From Asterionellopsis glacialis (lineage: Eukaryota > Bacillariophyta > Plagiogrammaphyceae > Rhaphoneidales > Asterionellopsidaceae), in assembly GCA_014885115.2 (NCBI GenBank), contig WKLE02005397.1, forward strand, positions 1 through 16,355: a stretch of DNA of 16,355 bases, read 5' to 3'. The first letter of the stretch is position 1, and the number at the start of each line of letters is the position of its first letter. The notes under the pieces are model-generated. The model saw nothing but the letters and a program-made list of their open reading frames with translations. It had not been told where the DNA came from and did not search any database. The position numbers and the translations under genes are program-made. Shown piece after piece: positions 7,671-15,869 of the stretch.

Positions 7671-9603
7671 ATGAAGCTACGGTTCACGTTCTTGTGGGCT
7701 TTGCCGGCAGTGTCGGCTTTTGTCATTCCTTCATCAAAACCATGGGGAAATACCATTACAGCTAATAGATGTGCTACAGTAGCTCCTACAACTGAATCAT
7801 CGTCCTCTTCCGAATTGGTATCGACTATTCTTGAAAAGATTGAAAGCAAGAAAGTAGAAGGTTCTCAATGGGCAGAAGACTTTGGATTGGGAGATGAAGA
7901 AGGTCAATTTTACTCCGTATTCGCAGCGATCCGTGAAACAAATCCACTCGGATTAAGAGGGCAACCATTTGTATTGAAAGCAAAAGATTTGGAAGCTGTT
8001 CATGCCAAATTTGGTTCTTACTTTTCTTTTGATGATTTGGCAAAAGCCGTCGATGCCGACTTTCTTGATGCTGGTCGCGGAACAACTGACAATCGAAAAG
8101 GATGGAAGGTAAGTTGTGCGAAGATAAATTTCTGAAGAAATAGATCGTGCTTCTGTGTTGGAGTCATGTTGATTGACATTAGTTCTCGTTGCATTTCTTG
8201 AATGAAAATAACAGATGACAACCGTATCTAACCCCCGTGGTCAAAGTTTCGAAGAAGCACGGATGACATTTGAAGATGTTCAAGCTGCGCTCGAAAAGGG
8301 CACTGTTGTTTTCAATTCTGCAGGTGCTCACATTCCTAAATTAGCTGGTGCAACTCTTGCTTCTGTTGATGCCACGGCCTTACCTAATGCCCTCAATATG
8401 TATGTGACAGCTCCTGGTAAACGGACCAGCGCACCCCCTCACACTGACAAACAAGATGTTCTTGTTGTACAAACGTCCGGGAAGAAGCATTGGAGAGTAT
8501 ATTCCCCACCTATTCCATCGATTAAGCCCCTTGCAGATATGTTTGCCCGTGGTAAGGGAGATGACAACATGCCACTTTTTACTTTTGAAAAAGATTTTGG
8601 ATGTGAGTTACTCTTGGAGACAACACTAGAAGCAGGTGATGCTTTATTTATGCCGGCCGGGTTTCCTCATACTACAGATACAGCTGAAGAAGGACTTGAA
8701 GAGACTAGTATTCACTTAACCTTTGGTATAGATACACACATTTGGAATTTGGATTACTTGCAAGCTCGTAGATTAGCATACAGAAGAGCTCGAGTTCAGG
8801 ACACAGCGCTTGGACAAATTGAAGATACAGACAATCCTTATATTGGTGCTGTTAATGAGCTTCCTAGAGAAACAATCAAGGATCTTATGGAAGCACTCCC
8901 CATGGGACTTTTGGAAGACACACCCGATCCAGGGTTATTGGAGGATGTGTCAACAAACTTGGAGCGTATCGCCATAGCCGTTGATGAAAAAGGTGCTTCG
9001 GAAGTAGGACCAGCAGCATGGCAAGAAACATCAGAAAGACTTTTGCAGCATGGAAAAGAAATGCTAGACATTCATCGAGACATGTACCTAGCTGCTGTTG
9101 AAGAAGGACGGTTGCGGGAAGCAGAAGATGCCATGACTTCTCACATCGAAAAAAAACGCAAGGTGCTTACACCCGAGCGGATGCAACGTCTTAGTCTTTT
9201 TCGAGTCAAGAAGTACTTTGATAAGATAGCTGAAAGCAATAAAGACTTGGTCTTATGGTCCTGTGCAGGGGTGCCGGAAGCTGCACCTATCATTAATAGT
9301 GATAGTGCCCCACCCAAAACGAGCGGGCTTCCAGCGGATTGGGCATTTACAATGCCAGTCAATGTTGGAGACGTCGTAGAAGCAGATTTAGGTGGGGCAT
9401 TTTTTGAAGCCACAGTGACACGAGCTTCTGGAGATTCCTATGATGTTCAGTATTTTGACGGCGATAGAGATACTGGACTCGACCGCAGTATGATCAAGTT
9501 GTTGAAACCCCCGGCACAAGAAGAAGAAGTTGACACATCTACGATGACACCAAAACAATTGAAGCGCTGGAAAAAACAACAGGATAAGAAAAATAAAAAG
9601 TAA
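7671..9603 (+). CDS. JmjC/cupin-type 2-oxoglutarate Fe(II) oxygenase with Tudor-like C-terminus, plastid-predicted (two exons)
   Basis: Exons 7671-8108 and 8215-9603 join in frame to give 608 residues. The N terminus MKLRFTFLWALPAVSAFVIP is a signal peptide ending in the diatom plastid motif (SA|F, cleavage after A16), followed by a Ser/Thr-rich stretch. The fold resembles the cupin-4/JmjC group that contains the ribosomal oxygenases NO66, MINA53 and bacterial YcfD. Iron ligands are H222-x-D224 (APPHTDKQD) and H298 (FMPAGFPHTTDT), followed by the family-like SIHLTFGIDTHIW. A Lys in GKKHWRVY could help bind 2-oxoglutarate. After a helical region, residues about 528-577 (PVNVGDVVEADL to MIKLLKPP) look like a Tudor-type beta barrel, and the tail is Lys-rich (KQLKRWKKQQDKKNKK). 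Substrate unknown; hydroxylation of a plastid ribosomal protein is a guess. I chose ATG 7671 over 7542 because it begins the signal peptide. Confidence 0.85.
8109..8214 (+). other. Intron in JmjC-protein gene
   Basis: 106 bases with donor GTAAGT and acceptor AACAG. It falls between codons (phase 0). Read-through would hit a stop within ten codons, while splicing joins NRKGWK to MTTVSNPRGQ and rejoins one continuous domain, so the intron is well supported. Confidence 0.9.
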
Positions 9604-9661
9604 TCTTAGAACAGGCAAGTAACTCTTCTGATCACCAGGAAAGTTTATAGAAGCGTTTCCC

Positions 9662-9919
9662 TTAGTTTGTAAGCATATGAGGTTTTTCTTGTTTTTGAAC
9701 AAGTGCAATGTAATCGTCACCACAATTTTCACCGGGGTACTTGTATGGTATACATGTCGAGGGCTTTCTGTATTTGTCTCCAAAGTAGACTCCATTATTG
9801 CAGCCTGTTTTTCCATTGCTTGTCATAGCGAGTAATGTACAGACCGTAAGACAACTCAAGTCACAACATTCCGTAGCTGTCATCCAAATTGTAGTCACTT
9901 TTGAAGAGCGTGGATTTCC
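9662..9919 (-). CDS. Possible 3' exon of an unknown cysteine-rich small protein
   Basis: An open minus-strand frame ends at the stop 9662-9664. It encodes about 85 residues with seven cysteines in a pattern like a small secreted protein: ECCDLSC, LTVC, GKTGCNNG, PSTC and GENCGDD. Just upstream on the minus strand the frame is preceded by ATTTAG after an AT/T-rich run, which is both a stop and a good splice acceptor. The segment may therefore be the last exon of a spliced gene starting between 9930 and 10270. I could not find a convincing first exon with a signal peptide and donor. An internal ATG at 9886 would give a 74-residue protein instead. It converges on the JmjC gene with 58 bases between stops. 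Product not recognised; it may be a gene relic. Confidence 0.3.
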   Translation of the reverse strand, partial: GNPRSSKVTTIWMTATECCDLSCLTVCTLLAMTSNGKTGCNNGVYFGDKYRKPSTCIPYKYPGENCGDDYIALVQKQEKPHMLTN

Positions 9920-10275
9920 CTAAATGATTAATAAAGTTTGGCAAACCAAGATGTTTATGAAAAAAGCTGGAATCGCGAACAGATAAAGTTCATGATAATT
10001 CTAATATTTTACTTTTTTGTTTAAATCTCTTGTTATACTCTGATAATATTGTTTGTTGGATGCTCCCATATACAATCGTATTTCATGACAGCAAAAAAAG
10101 TTTAATTTGGCGAATTTCTCTAGAATGAAGACAATCGCTATTCGGCTCCACCCCTTCCATGGTGTGATACTGTTGATGGAATATGCATTGGGTAACAACT
10201 TGTATCTTGCTTTTTTTCTTCTTTTACTAAAAAGGAACTCTGAAGAAGATTACTCTACTTCATGTGGAAACTGTA
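9920..10275. other. Intergenic stretch
   Basis: AT-rich DNA between the cysteine-rich frame and the repeat-protein stop. Short frames on both strands (10001-10198 minus, 10107-10343 plus) have no recognisable content. It may contain the missing first exon of the cysteine-rich gene and the 3' end of the repeat-protein transcript. Confidence 0.4.
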
Positions 10276-11295
10276 TCATCTGTTCTTACGGGCACGAAGA
10301 TCATGATTCCAGTCCTCTAGTAGGTCCCCTGTGTCTTCATTGACAATAGCTGCACAATCTTGATCAAGATTATTATACGTGTTTGTTCTTCCGCTTCTTA
10401 AGTCATGATTCCAAGTTTCAAGGAGTTCCCCTAAGTCAGGACTATTGGATTTCCATACGTCGATATCTTGTTCAGTTCTTAGTATTGGTGTGTCTGTAGT
10501 GAGGGACATTCTTCTGATGAGCCGGCTTAAACCATTCCCACCGGTTGGAGCCGCATCTTTTATCTCCTCTCCAATACGCGCATCTAATGAAAGCTTTCTT
10601 GCACTTTTACTTAGCAAGTTTCCAAGGCTTTTGCTCTCTATTGGCTTCTTGATATCTTCCATCTTTCTCACTAAACCGTCAAAGCGACGTCTGCTGTCAT
10701 CCATCTTGTCCATGTCTTCGGATGCAGTATTTAAGGTTGAAAAAGAATTATTAAGTTCAGCATAGATGCATTTGGATGAAGCAATTGTACTTGAGGAATC
10801 TTGGGGAACTAGCCAGAGACGTCTTCCCAGAGCCCGTTCATCCCCCTTTTCTGCTCCTGTTCCTCCAGTTATCAGTGCTTCAGCAAAGTCCACAAGGCTA
10901 CTGCTGGAGTCCCTGCTCCTCATCTTTGGTGGTCTGAAGTCGTCTTCCGGTGAATCTCTGGGAACCCGCCAAAGACATCTTTTCGTAGCTTGTTCATTCC
11001 CTTTTTCTGCATCTGGTTCCCCGTTTACCACTGCCTCAACAATTTCAGCAATATTACTATCGGAGGCCCTGCTCCTCATCTTAAATAGGTTGACATTGTC
11101 TTGAGACTTGGCCGGTGATTCTTGTTTACGGTTTGCTTTAGCTTTGTGATGAAGCGCCTCTCTGATGCTTAAGTTCGTCGAGTAGCCTCCCTTGCGAAGG
11201 TTATCTTTAAGCTCTCTCCATTGGAGATCATTCGTTAGAATTTGTTTTACATTGCCCGTGTCAATCTTTACAGGATCGCAAGCTTTAGACATCAT
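10276..11295 (-). CDS. Unrecognised 339-residue protein with internal repeats
   Basis: I do not recognise this family. From the first ATG (11295; a second follows at once) the frame encodes 339 hydrophilic, charged residues with no signal peptide or membrane segment. Two repeats of about 45 residues start at 72 and 124 (period 52). They share KMRSR, Ser-rich then EA-V/L, AEKG, a basic patch, LW-x-VP and DS, and the underlying DNA is also similar (CCCTGCTCCTCATCTT on the plus strand near 10913 and 11068). Two shorter repeats close the protein: ELLETWNHDLRSG (290-302) and DLLEDWNHDLRARK (324-337). Between them lie two basophilic kinase-like sites, ARKLS (232-236) and IRRMS (260-264). The layout suggests a scaffold or regulatory protein with repeated short binding motifs; this is inference. 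Upstream frame to 11382 lacks an ATG. Confidence 0.7.
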   Translation of the reverse strand: MMSKACDPVKIDTGNVKQILTNDLQWRELKDNLRKGGYSTNLSIREALHHKAKANRKQESPAKSQDNVNLFKMRSRASDSNIAEIVEAVVNGEPDAEKGNEQATKRCLWRVPRDSPEDDFRPPKMRSRDSSSSLVDFAEALITGGTGAEKGDERALGRRLWLVPQDSSSTIASSKCIYAELNNSFSTLNTASEDMDKMDDSRRRFDGLVRKMEDIKKPIESKSLGNLLSKSARKLSLDARIGEEIKDAAPTGGNGLSRLIRRMSLTTDTPILRTEQDIDVWKSNSPDLGELLETWNHDLRSGRTNTYNNLDQDCAAIVNEDTGDLLEDWNHDLRARKNR

Positions 11296-11683
11296 CTCAG
11301 TTGACAGATCAATTTTAAATATAATGATTCTAATGCATATTATTTCGCCAAGGTTAACTAAATGGTTCGGAAGGCGAGACAATGTAGGGAAAACACGGTC
11401 AGAAAAAGTAAAGATGGTATCTCTCAGGAAATAGATTGCGTGTCTCGGTTACCTGTTTCAACCTTATACTATCGAATATTATGTAGAAATAATGGAATTA
11501 AATATTGCATAGCAAAACGTCTGATTCTGCAGATATCTTATAATGAGTACTCTAGCACATAGTTTCTGAACAGCACTGATACAAGCTACCTGGTACACCT
11601 GGACTATCCGGTACTCGTTGTCAAGGGCAAGTAAATTTATTAACGCATGGGCCTGGTACTGTAATACCGTAAACTGAAACAGC

Positions 11684-11698
11684 TACCGGTACCTGGTA
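11684..11698 (+). repeat. 15-bp compound palindrome motif, copy 2
   Basis: TACCGGTACCTGGTA, exact match to 12532-12546 and to the reverse complement of 5288-5302. It combines the perfect palindrome TACCGGTA with TACCTGGTA. Confidence 0.85.
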
Positions 11699-12039
11699 AT
11701 ACAGAAAGACGGTCCAACAGCAGATGGAAAACGTCAAAAAACATAGATGTACATCAGACGTCGTATCTCAAGAAGGCCTTTACAGTACACCAGGTGCACG
11801 AGATTTTTACCAGGTTAACGGTACCAGTACCTTGTGTACGTAGTCCTACCTGGTTATGTTGAACAAAAAATAACAATGGTACCAGTTCGTATGATACTCC
11901 TATGTAATATAGAGGAAGTAGAATTTTATTTTTTGCGAAATTGCTCAGATGAGTAGTATCACTCCATTGATACACACACTTTTGCTCATATCATCTTGAA
12001 CATTTTCTTTGCTTAAGGTTTTATTTTATGGCCTTTTAG

Positions 12040-12059
12040 AGACTAAAAAAAATTAGTCT
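12040..12059. repeat. Short inverted repeat (hairpin)
   Basis: AGACTAA and TTAGTCT, 7-base arms separated by six As, in gene-free DNA. Could form a small stem-loop; no role can be assigned. Confidence 0.5.
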
Positions 12060-12531
12060 TGGACCTCACTGGAATTAATTGTTGATATGCAGTTTGGGTT
12101 CAATATCAATACGAACGTTAATTACTTTTTTTATTCAAATAAATTTTACGCTTTCTTCACTTAAACAACTAATCTTGAGCTAAGGATTTAATATGCCCTT
12201 TTTAGCATGTTACTGACGTCGGTCATGAAACATCATATTATTGTTGTCGTCAAATTTTTGGAAAGATAAGCCCCTATATATATATCTGAATTAAGGAAGA
12301 CTCATCTCTGTATCTAAGACATCACTGATACAAGGTAGGACCACCACCTGGTATTGTATATTATCCTTGATGAAGTATTTCCAAATTATTAAGAGGTGCA
12401 GTTCGTGGTACGCTGATAGTCCGTTCTGCACATGCTGACCTTTTATTTAGTACGTGCTTGACTTTCTTGAACCAGGTACATGTGCGTTGCAGATATCAGA
12501 AATTTTTTTGTGCATTACTTTACTCGTACAG

Positions 12532-12546
12532 TACCGGTACCTGGTA
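12532..12546 (+). repeat. 15-bp compound palindrome motif, copy 3
   Basis: TACCGGTACCTGGTA in the same orientation as the copy 848 bases to the left. Flanking bases differ between copies, so the unit of identity is the motif itself, not a longer duplication. Confidence 0.85.
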
Positions 12547-13362
12547 CGCCATCACATGTACGAATTGAAAATAAAGTAAAAAATAATGCTTCGTTGGCTT
12601 TTCGGAAAAGTCTGTTGTACGAATCACTCTTAACGACATCCACGCACATTATACAGTACAAACAGAAGAAAGCTGTTCTACTGTTCAATTGCGAATACCT
12701 GTACAGTAATTACAGAATATCAACATACCTAAGGATGAACACGGATAGTACATGAAGATAGGACCATTTAACAAATCTACGATGATGTAGAAATGAACGC
12801 AGAATCCAAGCAAAATTTTTGTAAAACACCTTTGAGGCTTATGTATGAATGAAATCAGCGTTCCCCTTTAATCAAAAGCAAGTGTCACTCAGTTTCTTCA
12901 AGCAGAAATATAGACATACTTTCATTAAAAGAGATGCTTCTATGGCAAGAAGGTAGAGGGCAGTCATAAAAATAAATAACAATTGATTTCTGCAATGACT
13001 GACACTCGAAAGAAACAAGTTGTTTGCATAAACTGTACGAGACAGTTTATCGGTAGCGATTGATTATGCAGATTTATACTACAATAGAATATGGTGAGGA
13101 TCCAGGGTTTAACGATAAAACAAGATGTTTCGAAAAATACATTCGCAAAGTGATACCACAGTGTTTCTGACGATTGATGATGCGGATATCTACAGTAGAA
13201 TATGCTTTAAGATTGGTAACAGAACCATCCTCGTACGATGTGTGTCGAAGCTCAAAAACAGTTTCTCGTTTACGCCAAAAAAAACATGTTACTGCACAAA
13301 TAATTATAATATTTTTACTTCAATTAGGTTGCATTGATTCTCTACGGTGAATAGGGCTTACG

Positions 13363-13382
13363 TTTTTTTTGGGGGGGGGGGG
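13363..13382. repeat. Homopolymer junction T8-G12
   Basis: Eight Ts are directly followed by twelve Gs, by far the longest G run in this AT-rich window. The exact length is likely to be uncertain in any assembly. Confidence 0.9.
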
Positions 13383-13621
13383 ATAAGTGTCGAAGTGCAA
13401 CTTTTCACAGTCCAGACCTCGAGCATCTACGTATACTCTCTCTTTCCATACATTTCAACAAATTAAATAATGATACATAGGTAAATATGCCCAGAGTAGT
13501 CCTTGTAGTCCTAAGGAGCTGGGAACCAATCAAACATAATAATATGTCATCGTTTGTGTAATATGTTGCAAACAATACTCTTGAGCAAGAAGTTCTCAAC
13601 TTTTAGATTTTGCTGATAGTT

Positions 13622-13659
13622 CTAGTCCTCTAGTCCTCGAGAATAGGTCAGAATAGGTG
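13622..13659. repeat. Short tandem repeats beside the transporter stop codon
   Basis: CTAGTCCT occurs twice in tandem (13622-13637) and AGAATAGGT plus one base twice in tandem (13640-13659). They end directly at the transporter stop codon, within its 3' untranslated region. Confidence 0.7.
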
Positions 13660-13660
13660 T

Positions 13661-15869
13661 TCAGTCTCCCTTAAATTTTACAACTGAAACTCGCCCTCCT
13701 AGGGATATTTCTGATAGCATCGTAGTTATTTCCTGTGAAGTGTTGTCACCTTCTAGATCAATATAATTATTCAGCATCTTAATCCTTCTTAGTAAGCGAT
13801 CTTCTATATTCTCAGATGTAAGTTTGCCATGCTCTGTCAATCTTGGAAACGCTGTCATTATCATGTGTTTTAACAAGATTGATGACTCCCCTGGATGGTA
13901 TCCATTGTCCAATAGGTAATCTGCAAACCATTCACCAACCTCTCTCTTTGCTCGAAGCGTCCCTTCCTCGTCATCACTCATTGCATTGATACTTTCTACC
14001 AGTAAAGCCCGTGCCTCGGGATGGCTTTTTATAAGGACTAACTGTTGCTTGGCCATCTTCTGAAGAAGGCCGTACTCCTTTACAACATGTTCGTGCTCAA
14101 CATCAAGAAAGTACGAATCATCTTGATAGTCCCCATACCTAGTCATAAGACAAGGATCTCCCCTCTCAGTTCTTTTTAGATTCAGTTTGAATAGAACGTC
14201 TGATGGAACATATTCTGCAAGTTCTAATTTCCTCATGATAAGGTCTTCGTCTTCAACCAAGTCAGTTGCCGCATCATCTTCCGTGCTTGATGCCGTAGGG
14301 CCCAAAATTGGATAAAAAGTGAGAGGTAAATTAACAAGGGTGGCTAAAAAGCTAAAGCCAGTTGAGGTCCAATAACAAGCGATGGCCCCAATTTTATCAT
14401 ATAGAAAGCTCAATAAAAAGGGAGCTAATGCAACCGAAAATTGCATTGTTGTAATATTGAGTCCTTGGATGTAGCCACGCTGATCGACGGGTGATATTCT
14501 GCTCAGATATAATCAACCAAAAAAAAGTAACCGTGTCAAATTTTCGTAGAAGTAATTTACTGTAAAGTTGAAACTTTGAATTGCGTTTCGTAAATACGTA
14601 CCTATCAAGCATAGGACCAGTGGACAACTGACTAATAACCGATAAAGGGAAACCGCTGTACAATATAAGAATAGAAATTGCAAAAGTTGCTGTAGTTGGT
14701 TCAATCCGAGATATGTAAAGCAAAGCAATGGTAATGAAGCCAGTGAACGTATTGGCTACAGAACAAGAAAGAGCTGGGCCGTATCGTTTAAAAAGACCTG
14801 GTGATAGAAGTACACCAGGAATCACAACGAAAGAAATGCAGACATAAATGTATTTGTATGCATTCTCACTCATGATTGGTGACAATCCGTTTTCAACAAA
14901 ATCAGCATGATAGACTTCAAACATGAGGGGTGTTAGACATAGTGGAATGAGTCCTGCTGATCCGAAATTGTCAACAAGGGATCCAAGGATAATATTCCAT
15001 AATATTTGCTTTTCGACAGTTTCTGGGCCTTGACAGAGATCTTCAGGTGTCTGTGATTTTGCACTTTTTCGAAACATTTCTTTGTCTGGTTCTATCAGGA
15101 GGAAGGCACAAAGAACACCAGCAATGGTTAAAAAGGAAGCAGAAACCCAAAGAGGGAGAAATAAGTTGTTTGATGATATCAACGCTGCAATGATACCCCC
15201 TCCGGCCCTTCCGACAAGATTTAAAGCCATGACTTCTCCACTTGCTGCATCTTTCTGTCTTCTATCAGTATGCACGTCAGACATGTAGGCTAGTGCTATA
15301 GCTACGATTGATGAACACAAACCACTGCAGAAGTTCATCATACTGAATAACCAAAATGAATCCTTCAGAAAGTATCTGATGATCGTAACGGCAGCATTTA
15401 GGAATAGACTAGTGACAATCACAGGTTTCCTGCCATGTGTATCGGAGATCTTACCCCCAATAACACTTGCTACTGCAGCTCCGATATCTTTTGTTAAAGA
15501 GAGGAAGTAGACTGCTGTAGAAAAACCTAAAGGAGATGTGCTATCAAATGAGTCGGGATGAGCACCAGACCTTGCCATGATTGGATGGTTGGGCCCCAAA
15601 ATTAAAAAGTTGACCGCATCACTTATGACCGCTATCTTTAATACCGCCAATGATGTTTTCATGGTTCTTGGATCGGTATAGAGACTCATTTGAGGAGTCC
15701 AGCTATTTTCTCCTGTGTTGATAAATTTTGTCGTTTCATTGAGAAGCATAAGTCGATTACGTTTAATACGATATTGTCCTTCCTCAAGCTTCTTCATTGA
15801 GATACCATTGTTTGCATCATGTACGAGATCTACTTCGTTTTTGGCAACTTGGTTGGGCGACTTCATCAT
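13661..15869 (-). CDS. Major facilitator superfamily transporter with long C-terminal cytosolic domain (two exons)
   Basis: Exon 1 is 15869-14602 and exon 2 is 14498-13661, joined in frame to 701 residues. The membrane part spans about residues 72-485, with a long soluble N terminus. It shows the classic MFS motif GGKISDTHGRKPV (138-150) in the loop between helices 2 and 3. A degenerate second-half counterpart is seen around PGLFKRYGPAL (356-366). Twelve helices are likely. Exon 2 completes the last helices (LDRISPVDQRGYIQGL, then FSVALAPFLLSFLYDKIG) and adds a hydrophilic domain of about 215 residues, acidic at first (STEDDAATDLVEDEDL). No substrate can be assigned. The C-terminal domain matches nothing I recognise. 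The start is the first of two adjacent ATGs. Superfamily call is sure; role unknown. Confidence 0.88.
14499..14601 (-). other. Intron in MFS transporter gene
   Basis: 103 bases with donor GTACGT and acceptor GAGCAG on the minus strand. It splits an Arg codon (AG|A) and joins TGPMLD to ISPVDQRG, restoring a continuous transporter. Without splicing the first exon runs into unrelated residues and then a stop. Confidence 0.88.

Larger units (their letters stand above)
11296..13660. other. Gene-poor, motif-rich 2.4 kb region
   Basis: No convincing gene is seen. From 11587 to 12546 there is a dense cluster of TACC/GGTA palindromic motifs. It includes TACCTGGTA 11587-11595, the 15-mer at 11684-11698, TACCAGG near 11808, GGTACC 11820-11825, TACCTGG near 11848, TGGTACCA 11877-11884, ACCTGGTA near 12347, ACCAGGTAC near 12471, and the 15-mer at 12532-12546. 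Farther right are a hairpin (12040-12059), a diverged duplicated segment (about 13045-13095 and 13160-13206), a T8-G12 homopolymer pair and small tandem repeats. The left part probably includes the promoter of the minus-strand repeat-protein gene. Frames such as 12480-12755 plus and 13125-13337 plus lack recognisable domains. Confidence 0.5.

Noticed and set aside
12480..12755. 91-residue plus-strand frame in the motif-rich region
   Set aside because: No known domain, and part of it is the 15-mer palindrome; composition looks like translated intergenic DNA.
14397..14601. Continuation of transporter exon 1 as an unspliced 490-residue protein
   Set aside because: The extra residues are not transporter-like, while splicing at GTACGT/GAGCAG restores the expected helices and frame.
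14690..14712. GGTTCAATCC, like a tRNA T-arm
   Set aside because: It lies inside the transporter coding sequence and no acceptor, D or anticodon stem could be drawn around it; a similar GGTTCGA near 5171 also lacks a cloverleaf.
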